Assembly (NCBI RefSeq): GCF_937952055.1
Contig: NZ_CALFYO010000033.1
Coordinates: 186,001-250,000, forward strand
Length of the DNA: 64,000 nt
Direction of reading: 5' to 3'
Origin: an uncultured Piscinibacter sp.
GTDB taxonomy: Bacteria > Pseudomonadota > Gammaproteobacteria > Burkholderiales > Burkholderiaceae_C
In this document: one piece after another, positions 9,541 to 18,535 of the stretch
How positions within the stretch are numbered: position 1 is the stretch's first letter
Layout of the letters: each line of letters begins with the position of its first letter
Made by a program: the position numbers and the translations under genes
The notes under the pieces: generated by a model
Seen by the model: the letters and a program-made list of their open reading frames with translations, nothing else
Database searches by the model: none
What the model was told of the DNA's origin: nothing

Positions 9541-10674
9541 TCAGAAGTACCACTGCAGTTGCACGAAGCCGAGGTCGTTGAACGTGCCGTACTCGCTGGC
9601 CGCCCGGCCAGCGAACCACTGCGCACCGATCGCCGCGTCGACGTCGGGCCGCAGGGACCAGGTGAGCGATGGCGAGAGGTAGTGGCTGCCATCGCGCAGA
9701 TTGACGACGAGGTCGGTGTTCAGCTTCAGCAGCGGCGTGATCTCGCAGCCGGCGTACGCGCCCACGTAGTCGCGCCCGACGGTCTGCCGTTGGCCGCTGA
9801 ACAGCGCGGCGAAGTCGTAGTCGCGGCTGCGGTCGGCGCCCGTTCCATCGCGATAGATCTCCGCGCTCAGGGAGAGGCTGTTTGCGAACGCATGGGCAAC
9901 GCCGACCAGCGCGCGTGCATGCACCCGGCCGGCGGCGCGAACGAGCGCCAGTTCGGCACGCACGCCGGCACCACCGACCTGGGTCGCGAGGTCCGCCCCG
10001 ACGACTTCTTCGCCCGCGAAACGACCCACGATGAGCGAGTAGTCGGCCGCGCCGGCGTTGGCGTGCCAGCGCAGTGCATGGCTCGAGCCTCCGGCCCCAC
10101 GCCGCGGCGCGAGCACCGCGCTCGCCCGCGACAGCGCGCCAGGTCGGAACTCGGCCAGCAGGGCATCGACGCCAGGACGCTCGCTGCGCTCGAGCGACGT
10201 CGGACTGAACGGGTTGAGCCGATCCAGCGCGCTGAAGAAGCGCCCCGTGCCCCATGCGATGCGCTGCCGGCCGACGTGCAGGTCGAAGCGATCGCGCGAC
10301 CAGGTCACCGAAGCCCGGTGCAGACGGTGCTCGCCGTGCAGGTCGCGTCCGTCGGCATACGTGGCCTGGGCGTCCCAGTAGGTTGCCGGCGGGACCGCCT
10401 GCTGCAGCTGGAACTGCCGTGTGTCCAGATAGCTGCCCAGCAGGATCTCGTTGTCATACTGCACGTCGATCGCGAAGCGGGGCGAGGGCCGGCCGCGCAA
10501 TTCCAGGCGCAGACGGTTCAGATCCTCCGTGTAGCGCTCGCCCGCCGGATGCACGGTGCGCGAACGTGCCAGCAGGTTCTTGTAGTAGCCGCCGAATTCC
10601 CACGCCTCGCCCGCGAGGGCGCCCGAGCTCGGCAGCGCGAAACCCAGCGCGATCGCGGCAGCGAGCCTACGCAT
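9541..10674 (-). CDS. Putative outer-membrane beta-barrel protein
   Basis: A 377-residue exported protein with a signal peptide (MRRLAAAIALGFALPSSGALA), then alternating-polarity strands typical of a porin, ending in the aromatic LQWYF expected for BAM recognition. The motif VGRQRIAWGTGRFFSALDRLNPF recalls DUF1302-type barrels associated with export or hydrocarbon-related gene clusters. It is the last gene of the minus-strand operon, overlapping the permease stop by 8 bp, which argues that it is the outer-membrane partner of the ABC system. Its substrate is unknown. Confidence 0.75.
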   Translation of the reverse strand: MRRLAAAIALGFALPSSGALAGEAWEFGGYYKNLLARSRTVHPAGERYTEDLNRLRLELRGRPSPRFAIDVQYDNEILLGSYLDTRQFQLQQAVPPATYWDAQATYADGRDLHGEHRLHRASVTWSRDRFDLHVGRQRIAWGTGRFFSALDRLNPFSPTSLERSERPGVDALLAEFRPGALSRASAVLAPRRGAGGSSHALRWHANAGAADYSLIVGRFAGEEVVGADLATQVGGAGVRAELALVRAAGRVHARALVGVAHAFANSLSLSAEIYRDGTGADRSRDYDFAALFSGQRQTVGRDYVGAYAGCEITPLLKLNTDLVVNLRDGSHYLSPSLTWSLRPDVDAAIGAQWFAGRAASEYGTFNDLGFVQLQWYF

Positions 10675-13168
10675 GGCGAATCGCCTGCGCCGGGTCGAGC
10701 CGGGCGGCGCGCGATGCGGGCAGCAGCGACACCAGCACGCTCGCTGCGAACAGCGCCACGCCCGGCAAGACGATGCTCGAGAGGACGAGACGAGGGTAGG
10801 TGATGCCGGTCAGTCCGGGGATGGTGTCGTAGCCGGCGAACAGCCCCGACAGGTCGAGCCCGAAGCGGCCGAAGTATCCGACCAGCGCGGCGCCGAGCGC
10901 GTAGCCGAGCACCGAGGCCAGAACCATCAGCGCGGCGGTCTCGTACAACACCATGCGCACGACCGCCGCCGGCGTCGTGCCGAGCGCCATCAGCACGCCG
11001 AACTCGCGCGTGCGTTCGGTCACCGACATCACGACGGTGTTCATCACCGCCAGCGCCACCACGGTCAGGAACAGACCCACCACGACGGCCCGGATGGCCT
11101 TGTCCAGGCCGATCATCTGCTCGACGGCCGGCAGGAGTTCGGGCCACGGCACCACGGCCAGGTCGCCGCTGCGCGCGCGAAGGGTGGCCAAGAACGCCGG
11201 CAGCCGGTCGCGCGACTTCAGCCGCACGTTGATGGTCGATACCTTGCCCGCCAGGCCGAGCAGCGCCTGCGCGTCGGGCAGCGTCATGAAGGCGATGCTG
11301 TCGTCGAACTCGACGCTCTCGGTGGCGAAGATGCCCTCGAGCCGGTACGCCGCCGATCCCAGTTCGCCATCGACCGAGCTCGCGGTCACGACCAGCTTCT
11401 CGCCCAGCACCACCCCGAGCCGCTCGGCCAGCTTGCGTCCGAGCACGATGGCGTGATCGTCGCCGGCATTCAGCATGCGTCCGCGCAGGATCGCCTGCCC
11501 GATGAGCGTGAGCCCGGCCTCGGCCGCCGGATCGACCCCGACGAGCAGGACCCCGGCCGACTTGCGCGCCGTGCTGACCAGCGCCTGCGCCTGCACGCGC
11601 GGCGCGGCGGCCGCAACCTCCGGCAGCCCGCGCAGCGTGTCCAGCTGCGGCTGCACCGGGCCGAAAGCGAGCTGCGGTGACTGGTCGCGTCGGAAGCCTG
11701 GGCGCTCGAGCTGAACGTGACCGGTGATGTAGCGAGTGGCGGTGTCGATCAACTGCTCGTCGAAGCCGTCGAAGTAGGCGTTGATGAAGACGTACGACAC
11801 GATCGCGAACGCGGTGCCCCCGACGGTGAGCGCGCTACGACGCGGATTGCGCAGCAGATTGCGCTGTGCGATGCGCACGAACAGCGGCAGGAAAGCGACC
11901 CTGCGAAGCCGGCCGGGAACCCGCCGCTGCGCGCGCGCGGTGGAACTGCCCGCCATGCCGCGCAGTGCTGCCACCGGTTCCAGGCGGGCGGCCTTGGTGG
12001 CGGGATACACAGCCGCCAGCAGCGCCAGCGTGAACACGAGCACGGAGATCAGCGCGCTGCGTTGGGGCTGCAGCACGGGGTAGACGATGTCGGCGAGGCC
12101 AGGCATCGTTCTCATGCCGGCCTCGAACGCCCCCAGGTCGATGCCCAGTCGGCCGAACAAGGCCGTGGCGGCCAGTCCCAGTGCATTGCCCAGCAGCAGG
12201 CCGAACCCGCCCAGCAGCACCGATTCGGCAAGCACCAGGCCCAGCACGCGCGCCCGCCCGGCACCCAGGGCGAGCATTACGCCGAACTCGCGCGTGCGCT
12301 CGAGCACGGCCATCAGCACCGGGTTGGCGATGCCGGCGCCCACCATCACGAAGAAGATGGTCAGCACCACGTAGCCCATCACGTCGTGAAAGCGGATCAT
12401 GCCCGGCAGCGACGGCAGCAGCCGCGGCCAACCGATCACTTCGTAATCCGGGCCGAGGCGCTGTGCCAATCGCGCCTGCACCGCGGCCAGCGCGGTGCGG
12501 TCACGCAGTCGCAGCGCCACGGCGGTCGCTGCCCTCGGGGCGACGAAGAACTCGCGCACGACTTCCATCGACGCCACCGCGAGCGTGCCGTCAATCGCGT
12601 CGATCTGGGTGCGGAAGACGCCGCGCACCGGCAAGCGCGCGCTCGCCACCGAGCCATCGAAGCCCTGGCCGAGCAACACGATTTCCTGTCCCGGACCGAC
12701 GGCGAGCGCGCGGGCGAGCGTGCTGCCGATCAGCACGCCGGGGTCGCCCGCCGCGAGCCCCTGCCCCTCGACCACCGCGCGCGCAAGGTCGGTCACCCGA
12801 TCCTCGCTCGCGATGTCGACGCCGACCAGCCTCACGCCGCGCGACTTCTCGCCGCGGCTCGCGAGCGCGGCAGCCTCCAAGCGCGGCGTGGTCGCCAGGA
12901 CGCCGGGGTCGAGCCGCGCGGCGTCGATCGCCGGGCCGGCGTCGGCCATCGCACGCTCCGGCCCCGGGTCATCCTGGTAGCCTCGCGCGTGCACCTGGGC
13001 GTCACCAGCGAAGTAGCGCGTGCTGTTCTCGACCATCTGCGCGTTGATGCCGTCGATGAAGGCCCACAGGAAGGTCAGCGCGGCCACGCCGACGGCGATC
13101 GCCAGCGCCGTGATCAGCGAGCGCCGCCAGTGCCGCAGCACGTTGCGCCAGGCCAGTCGCAGGACCAT
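10667..13168 (-). CDS. Fused double FtsX-like ABC transporter permease
   Basis: An 833-residue inner-membrane protein made of two MacB/LolC-type permease halves in one chain. Each half starts with a membrane-proximal motif (LAWRNVLRHWRRSLITALAIAVG at the N-terminus; IAQRNLLRNPRRSALTVGG near residue 430), has a periplasmic domain, then an ERTREFGVMLALG / ERTREFGVLMALG motif and three more helices. A functional transporter needs two such halves, so the fused protein could pair with the ATPase as a single-chain LolCE-like core. Start and stop overlap both neighbours by a few bases, a tight operon. Confidence 0.88.
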   Translation of the reverse strand: MVLRLAWRNVLRHWRRSLITALAIAVGVAALTFLWAFIDGINAQMVENSTRYFAGDAQVHARGYQDDPGPERAMADAGPAIDAARLDPGVLATTPRLEAAALASRGEKSRGVRLVGVDIASEDRVTDLARAVVEGQGLAAGDPGVLIGSTLARALAVGPGQEIVLLGQGFDGSVASARLPVRGVFRTQIDAIDGTLAVASMEVVREFFVAPRAATAVALRLRDRTALAAVQARLAQRLGPDYEVIGWPRLLPSLPGMIRFHDVMGYVVLTIFFVMVGAGIANPVLMAVLERTREFGVMLALGAGRARVLGLVLAESVLLGGFGLLLGNALGLAATALFGRLGIDLGAFEAGMRTMPGLADIVYPVLQPQRSALISVLVFTLALLAAVYPATKAARLEPVAALRGMAGSSTARAQRRVPGRLRRVAFLPLFVRIAQRNLLRNPRRSALTVGGTAFAIVSYVFINAYFDGFDEQLIDTATRYITGHVQLERPGFRRDQSPQLAFGPVQPQLDTLRGLPEVAAAAPRVQAQALVSTARKSAGVLLVGVDPAAEAGLTLIGQAILRGRMLNAGDDHAIVLGRKLAERLGVVLGEKLVVTASSVDGELGSAAYRLEGIFATESVEFDDSIAFMTLPDAQALLGLAGKVSTINVRLKSRDRLPAFLATLRARSGDLAVVPWPELLPAVEQMIGLDKAIRAVVVGLFLTVVALAVMNTVVMSVTERTREFGVLMALGTTPAAVVRMVLYETAALMVLASVLGYALGAALVGYFGRFGLDLSGLFAGYDTIPGLTGITYPRLVLSSIVLPGVALFAASVLVSLLPASRAARLDPAQAIRHA

Positions 13169-13869
13169 CAGCCGCTCCGGCGTTCGTCGGCCGCGATGCG
13201 GCCGTCATGCAGGCGGATCACGCGCCTCGCCCGCTCGACCACCATCGGGTCGTGAGTCGAGAAGACGAAGGTCACCCCCTGGCGTTCGTTGAGGCGCCGC
13301 ATCAGGTCCATGAGCGATGCACCAGCGCTCGAGTCGAGGTTCGCGGTGGGCTCGTCGGGCAGCACGATCGTCGGTCCTGCCGCGACCGCCCGTGCGACCG
13401 CGACCCGCTGCTGCTGTCCGCCGGACAACTCGCCCGGTCGCCGCTGTTCGAGCCCGGCGAGACCGAGCTCGTCGAACAGCGCCAGGGCGCGCTGCCGGCG
13501 CTCGCGCGCGCCGACCCCTTGCAGCAGCATCACGAACTCGACGTTCTCGATCGCCGACAGCACCGGAATCAGGTTGAAGTCCTGGAACACGAATCCAATC
13601 CTGCGCAAACGCAGTGCCGCCAGTTCCGCGCGGCTCATGCGGCCGATCTCGGTGCCGGCGACGACGATGCGCCCGCTGCTGGGCGTGTCCAATCCGCCGA
13701 TCAGGTTCAGCAGCGTTGTCTTGCCCGATCCCGAAGGCCCGACGAGGACCGCGAAGTCGCCAGCGGGGATGTCGAGGTCGATGCCGTCGAGTGCCCGTAC
13801 CTCGGTGCCGCCCTGGCGATAGACGCGGCAGACGGCGCGCAACTCGACGGCGTTGGCGGGTTCGTTCAT
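13168..13869 (-). CDS. ABC transporter ATP-binding protein (MacB/LolD type)
   Basis: A 233-residue ATPase with Walker A GPSGSGKTT, Q-loop in FVFQDFNLIP, signature LSGGQQQRV and Walker B IVLPDEPTANLD followed by a switch histidine (FSTHDP). The sequence class is LolD/MacB, which drives mechanotransmission rather than solute import. The frame continues upstream, but the ATG at 13869 is chosen because it overlaps the stop of the preceding gene (ATGA) and gives the family N-terminus. The proline in place of the usual alanine or leucine before DEPTANLD is a minor oddity. Confidence 0.93.
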   Translation of the reverse strand: MNEPANAVELRAVCRVYRQGGTEVRALDGIDLDIPAGDFAVLVGPSGSGKTTLLNLIGGLDTPSSGRIVVAGTEIGRMSRAELAALRLRRIGFVFQDFNLIPVLSAIENVEFVMLLQGVGARERRQRALALFDELGLAGLEQRRPGELSGGQQQRVAVARAVAAGPTIVLPDEPTANLDSSAGASLMDLMRRLNERQGVTFVFSTHDPMVVERARRVIRLHDGRIAADERRSG

Positions 13870-14621
13870 CGCCGTTGCAGGTGGCGCTGGCTGAACACGT
13901 CCTCGGCAATCGGCTGGTCGTAGACGGCGTCCTTCAGGATCACCGTCGTGCGCTGGCCGGGCGTGTCTGCCGGCTGCATCGCCCAGCGCGTGGGCACGCT
14001 GCGGCCGCCGACCACGCGCACGTCCGAGAAGTTCAACGTGCGCACGAGCTTGCCACGCTCGTCGTAGTACTGCTGAGCAAGCGGCACGAAGTCGTTGCGG
14101 CGCGCCCAGAACACGATGCTGCCCCACACGACGGCGGCGTCCGGCTTCGGCGTCGCCCGGACCTGGTAGGCCGGCTGTCCCTCGAACGTCGTGGCCTCCA
14201 GCCGCTCGTGCACGTAGTCGTCAAGCACGCTGCTTTCCTTGACCAGGTCGTCGTTCGTGAAGTCGGACCCCATCCACGGCTGCAGCATCATCGACGGCGG
14301 GATCTTGATGGTGCGTTCCACCGCTGGCAGGTAGTTCCACATCTGTGCGCCGATGCGCAGCGACCCGATGCCGGCTTCCTTGGCCGGCGACTCGATGCGC
14401 ACGAAGCTGCGATGCGGGCGCTCGATCCATACACGCAGCACGAGCGTGCGCTCCCAGCGCGGCGTGGTGATCGTCATCTCGTAGCGGCCTTGCAGCGTCT
14501 GGCCCCAGAGAAGTGCCTCGCCGCGTTCGACGATCGCACGCCCGCTCGGTTCGTCCGCCCACGACGGTGCGGGCAGCAGCGTCGCGGCGGCCAACGCCAT
14601 GAAGCTGCGGCGCCCGGTCAT
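13866..14621 (-). CDS. LolA-like periplasmic outer-membrane lipoprotein-sorting protein
   Basis: A 251-residue exported protein (signal MTGRRSFMALAAATLLPAPSWA) of the LolA-like family usually found next to FtsX-type permeases. Typical segments are GRYEMTITTPRWERTLVLRVW, SFVRIESPAKEAGIGSLR and MWNYLPAVERTIKIPPSMM, then SDFTNDDLVKES. Family knowledge suggests it carries a lipidic substrate across the periplasm. It is encoded between a small upstream gene and the ATPase, with 4-bp overlaps on both sides. Confidence 0.88.
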   Translation of the reverse strand: MTGRRSFMALAAATLLPAPSWADEPSGRAIVERGEALLWGQTLQGRYEMTITTPRWERTLVLRVWIERPHRSFVRIESPAKEAGIGSLRIGAQMWNYLPAVERTIKIPPSMMLQPWMGSDFTNDDLVKESSVLDDYVHERLEATTFEGQPAYQVRATPKPDAAVVWGSIVFWARRNDFVPLAQQYYDERGKLVRTLNFSDVRVVGGRSVPTRWAMQPADTPGQRTTVILKDAVYDQPIAEDVFSQRHLQRR

Positions 14622-14869
14622 TGGCTTCGGCCCGTCATGTCGTGCTGCCCGCGCGGCGACGGCAGGGGGTGGGCTGCGCGTGCACCGGGAGCATCCGGGC
14701 CCGCAACGTCGAGGGCGGCAAGGTGCGCCAGCGCCAATGTCCTGACCTGGCGGCTCGGGCGCGCGTGGTCGCGCCAGCCCTCGAGCAGCCGGCCGTTGTC
14801 ACCGTGGCGGATCATCTCGGGCGACACGCCGGAGGCGAATGCCCCCCGGCTCCTGTTCAGCGTGTCCAT
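14618..14869 (-). CDS. Small hypothetical protein, first gene of the ABC/LolA operon
   Basis: An 83-residue arginine- and alanine-rich protein beginning MDTLNRSRGAFASG. I do not recognise a domain. It is probably real: a strong AAGGAG ribosome site lies 5 nt before the ATG at 14869, and its stop overlaps the start of the LolA-like gene (ATGA). The C-terminal half is low-complexity and may be unstructured. It could act mainly as a translationally coupled leader for the operon. Confidence 0.55.
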   Translation of the reverse strand: MDTLNRSRGAFASGVSPEMIRHGDNGRLLEGWRDHARPSRQVRTLALAHLAALDVAGPDAPGARAAHPLPSPRGQHDMTGRSQ

Positions 14870-14901
14870 GCAAGCTCCTTGTCGGAACGGTGCATGAGTC
14901 A

Positions 14902-14930
14902 CCTATGCGCCGCAACGATGGGAAGGTCAA
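14902..14930 (-). promoter_or_regulatory. Possible MerR-type promoter for the ABC/LolA operon
   Basis: On the minus strand CTTGACCTTCCC begins near 14931 with TTGACC at 14925-14930, then about 17 bp to CATAGG (14902-14907). The left part resembles heavy-metal MerR-family promoters, but the matching right arm (GGAAGGT) is absent, so only promoter function is suggested. It lies 33 bp upstream of the small gene's ATG. Confidence 0.35.
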
Positions 14931-15330
14931 GTCCGGCCCGGCGTCCGATGTGATCACCCTCAACCATCCGGGAGGTTCGACTTGACGCCCCCGCGGCGCC
15001 GACGCCGATGCCGCCGAAGTCGACCGGCAGGCCGAATGCAGCTCGCGACGCGAAGCGACGCGCCGCACAGTGGCGGGCGCTGGAGCCAGCCCCATGCGGT
15101 CACCTCACGATGGCATCTGAGGACCGGTAACGCCCGGCGATCGTGTTCATCGTCGGCCGGCGATGGCCTGGGGCCAGAACGCGGGCATCGTGATGCCGAA
15201 CGCCGACGGCGGGAGGTCCTTGATGCGTTGACCCCTAGCGGCCGACGCCGAAAGGATCGCCAGAATGATCAGCGCGAGCCTGGCGGCGGCGACGGGGCGG
15301 CGTGCCTGCGGGCGGGAGGGAGGGAGGGAG
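14931..15330. other. Intergenic region, no convincing gene
   Basis: A 400-bp gap between the ABC operon promoter and the DUF457-like gene. A minus-strand frame (stop near 15147) contains a hydrophobic stretch resembling a signal peptide but has no start codon outside the upstream gene, so it may be a remnant. Nothing else was recognised. Confidence 0.4.
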
Positions 15331-15903
15331 TCATCGGATCGCCTCGTCGGATCGGGTCGGGGCCGTGTGGGTGCCGCGCCGCCGGTGCATGAGGAGCGCG
15401 ACGCCGGCGGCGGCAAGCGCCAAGTAGTTCAGCGCCATGAACCAGGGTGTGATCCAGGCGATGCCGTCGAAGCCGCGCTCGGTGAAGGGGTACAGCACCG
15501 GCGAGGCGTAGTAGTCCGCCGAGTGCGTGAACACGTCGATCACGATGTGCGACCACCAGCCCAGCAGCGGCACCCACAGCGTGCGCCGCCAGGCCCACAG
15601 CAGCAGCGTGGCGCCGGCCGCGATCACGGCACTGTGGGCGATGCAGTGGATCGTGTGCGACCACCAGGTCACCAACTCGGGCATCGCCGGTTCCTGGCCC
15701 GGCATCGCGATGGCGAAGGCCCGCACCGCTTCGAGGCTGCCGCCGCCAAACCACCACCAGCCCAGCACCGGCAGCATCTGGATCACGTCGGGAAGCGCCG
15801 CCAGCGTCATCGTGGCCGCGACGGTGCCCCGCGCCACCGGACGGCGCCGCGCCAGCGCGGCGGCGCCGAGACCGGCCCAGAGCGTGTGCGCGACGATGTC
15901 CAT
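15331..15903 (-). CDS. DUF457-type membrane-bound metal-dependent hydrolase
   Basis: A 190-residue integral membrane protein of the YdjM/DUF457 family. It starts MDIVAHTLWAGLGAAALA, with the family's N-terminal HTLWAGLG signature, and has further histidine/aspartate motifs (HTIHCIAHS; WWSHIVIDVFTHS) that are the presumed metal ligands, separated by about four membrane segments. Biochemical function is not established for the family. It follows the degraded P-type ATPase by 15 bp on the same strand and is intact, unlike its neighbours. Confidence 0.85.
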   Translation of the reverse strand: MDIVAHTLWAGLGAAALARRRPVARGTVAATMTLAALPDVIQMLPVLGWWWFGGGSLEAVRAFAIAMPGQEPAMPELVTWWSHTIHCIAHSAVIAAGATLLLWAWRRTLWVPLLGWWSHIVIDVFTHSADYYASPVLYPFTERGFDGIAWITPWFMALNYLALAAAGVALLMHRRRGTHTAPTRSDEAIR

Positions 15904-15918
15904 GCGGCGCTCGCCCGC

Positions 15919-17957
15919 TCAGACCCGCACCGAGCGCAGCTGCAGGGCGTTGAGCGCCACCGACAGCGGCGAGGCGCTCATTGCGAAGGCCGCGAAGATC
16001 GGCCCGATCGGCACGCCGGCCGCGTTGTAGCTCAGCGCGAAGAACAGGTTCTGCCGGATGTTGTGCATCGTCGCGCGGGCCAGGCGGCGCGCGCGCACGA
16101 TGCCGGTCAGGTCACCCTTCACCAGCGTGAAGCCGGCGCTTTCGATCGCCACGTCGGCACCGGTGCCCAACGCAATGCCGACATCGGCCTGTGACAGTGC
16201 CGGCGCGTCGTTGACGCCGTCGCCGGCCATCGCCACCCTGCGGCCCTGGGCCTGCAGCTCCTTGATGATGCGCGCCTTGTCCTGCGGCATCACGTCGGCG
16301 CGGATCTCGTCGATGCCCAGCTGCTGCGCCACGGCCCTGGCCGTGCGCTCGTTGTCGCCGGTGGCCATGACGACATGGAAGCCCAGCTTGTGCAGCGACT
16401 CGATCGCCGCGGGCGTGGTGGCCTTGACCGGGTCGGCCACGCCGACCAGCCCCGCGATGCGGGCGTCGAGCCGGAGGTCCTGGACCAGCTTGAGGTTGCC
16501 CAGCGCCACGGCCTTGCCGTCGACCCGGCCCGTCACGCCCTTGCCGGTGACGGCCTCGAAATCCTTGGCTTGGCCGAGCTTCACGCCGCGCTTGTCGGCG
16601 CCCCGGACGATGGCCTCGGCCAGCGGGTGCTCCGAGCCCTTCTCCAGCGTCGCGGCCAGGCGCAGCACCTCGGCCTCGTCGTGCCCGGGCTCGGGCAGCA
16701 CCGCCACCAGCTGGGGCTGGCCTTCGGTGAGGGTGCCGGTCTTGTCGGCGATGAGCGTGTCGACCTTCTCGAAGCGCCCGAGCGCCTCGTCGTTCTTGAT
16801 CAGAACGCCCATCTGCGCGCCACGGCCGGTGGCGGTCATGATCGACATTGGCGTGGCCAGGCCGAGCGCGCAAGGGCAGGCAATGATGAGCACTGCCACC
16901 GCCGCGACCAGCGCGTAGGCCAGGGCGGGGGGCGGTCCCCAGATGGGCCAGGCGATGAAGGCCAGGGCCGCGATGCCGATCACCGCCGGCACGAACCGGC
17001 CGGCCACCATGTCGGCCCATTTCTGGATTGGCGCGCGACTCTTCTGCGCGCTGGCGACCATGTCGACGATCTGCGCCAGCAGGGTGTCGGCACCCACGCG
17101 CGTGGCCTCCATCACCAGGCTGCCGGTGCCGTCGATCGTGGCGCCGGTGAGCTTGTCGCCGGCCACTTTCTCCACGGGCACCGGCGAGCCGTCCACCGGC
17201 ACCTTCTCCCCGGGACGCACGCGCAGCCGGTCGCCGCCCTGAACCTGTTCGAGCGGGATCTCTTCTTCCGTGCCGCCCGGCCGGATCACGCGCGCGGTCT
17301 TGGCCGCGAGGTCGAGGAGCGCGCAGACCGCCTTGCCGGTGCCCTCGCGTGCACGCAGTTCCATCACCTGGCCCAGCAGCACCAGCGTCACGATCACCGC
17401 CGCGGCTTCGAAGTACCCCCCCACGATGCCGGTCGAGGGATCACGGAAACCCGCCGGCAAGACGTCCGGCTCGACCAGCGCCACCACCGAGTAGAGGAAT
17501 GCCGCGGCCACGCCCATGCTGATCAGGCTGAACATGTTGAGGTTCCGGCTGCGGAACGACACCCAGCCGCGCTCGAAGAACGGCCAGCCGGACCACAGGA
17601 TCACCGGCGCGGACAGCGCGAGTTCGATCCACATGGCGGTGTGCTCGCCGAACAGCTCGCGCACGGCGGCGACGCCGAGGTACGGCGTCATCGTGAGCAC
17701 CAAGAGCGGAACCGTCAGGGCGACGGCGATCCACAGCCGGCGGGTGAAGTCGACGAGCGCCGGGTTCGGGCCTCCGTCGGGAGCAGTCCAGCCGGCTTCG
17801 AGCTGCAGCCCCATGCCGCACTTCGGGCACCTGCCGGGCGCGTTCAGGCTCACCTCCGGGTGCATGGGGCAGGTCTACCGTTTCGCGGTGGCGCGCCTGC
17901 AGACGGCCCCGTGGTTTGCCCCTTCTGGTCGTGATGGTGGCGCTTTGGCATGTCCAT
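15919..17957 (-). pseudogene. Copper-type P1B ATPase, frameshifted and internally deleted
   Basis: The frame from 17865 encodes a heavy-metal P-type ATPase: HMBD zinc-ribbon-like motif (MHPEVSLNAPGRCPKCGMGL), CPC metal site in IACPCALGLATPMS, phosphorylation site DKTGTLT, HP motif in SEHPLAEA, and GDGVNDAPAL. Compared with remembered family members three stretches are missing. They are the actuator TGE loop (VPVDG runs straight into SPVPVEK), about 22 residues before IAGLVGVADPVK, and about 15 residues of the last hairpin after NAAGVPI. Upstream, a His-rich leader (ATG at 17957, MDMPKRHHHDQKG) is in another frame and an in-frame TAG stands where YTCPMHPE is expected, so a frameshift lies near 17875. 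Without TGE, dephosphorylation should fail. Natural decay is most likely; assembly error is possible. Confidence 0.75.
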
Positions 17958-17961
17958 GTCT

Positions 17962-18246
17962 TCACCCCTTGTCAGAGTCGATGTCGTCGCGGCGCGTGCT
18001 GCCATGCCCGCCATGGCCCCCATGTCCACCGTGACCATGCAACAGATGCATCAGCGGGCACGCGAGCAGCAGCAGATAGACCCAGTTGCCGGCCACATGA
18101 TTCCAATGCTCGCGCAAGAGGTAGAAGCCGCCCACCAGCGCCACCATGAGCAGCGCGGTCTTCACCGGCCTGCCGAGAGGCGTTGGCATCCTTTCCCTCG
18201 GTGCAGGAACGGGAATCGCATCGTGCGGGTGCTCATGTGCGCTCAT
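17962..18246 (-). CDS. DUF2933-like small membrane protein
   Basis: A 94-residue protein with one or two membrane segments (TALLMVALVGGFYLLREHW and VYLLLLACPLMHLL) and a histidine/glycine-rich tail (HGHGGHGGHGGHG) suited to metal binding. It resembles DUF2933 proteins that accompany copper and heavy-metal ATPases. The ATG at 18246 is preceded by AAAGGA at a good distance; an upstream ATG in frame at 18324 lacks one. The stop is 5 bp before the His-rich leader of the ATPase, so both were one operon. It appears intact. Confidence 0.75.
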   Translation of the reverse strand: MSAHEHPHDAIPVPAPRERMPTPLGRPVKTALLMVALVGGFYLLREHWNHVAGNWVYLLLLACPLMHLLHGHGGHGGHGGHGSTRRDDIDSDKG

Positions 18247-18354
18247 CGCTGGATCCTTTCTCGCAGGCGCGTGATGGTCGACACCAGCTTCGTGCTGCCG
18301 ACGGTTCGGAGTCAAGGCATTCACCCCTGCCGCATCGTGTTGATCGCATGCCGA

Positions 18355-18441
18355 TCAACCGCCGGAAGGACGGTCACGGTCCAGCAGCGCCTTTCGCTTC
18401 TCGTACTCGTCCGGCGTGCATTCGCCGCTGGCCAGGCGCGG
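18355..18441 (-). pseudogene. SHOCT-domain fragment
   Basis: A minus-strand frame ends with RLASGECTPDEYEKRKALLD, a clear SHOCT motif, the short C-terminal domain of many small membrane proteins in metal-resistance clusters. The residues upstream in the same frame are not the usual membrane segment, and no start with a ribosome site was found, so only the C-terminal piece seems to survive. Confidence 0.55.
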
Positions 18442-18535
18442 CGACGGGGCGGCTGCACAGCCGTCTGGGCTACGGACGGGAAAGGGCTGGTCGCCCGAGC
18501 GCAGCGCTCGGGCGAAGCAGGCCGCCGCGCAGGCG

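Noticed and set aside
15147..15416. Minus-strand frame with a signal-like hydrophobic stretch after the DUF457-like gene
   Set aside because: Only start codons lie within the upstream gene, no ribosome site, and no recognisable mature domain; at best a remnant.
17962..18040. GGHGGHGGHG repeat as a possible tandem DNA repeat
   Set aside because: It is the His/Gly-rich coding tail of the DUF2933-like protein and very short.
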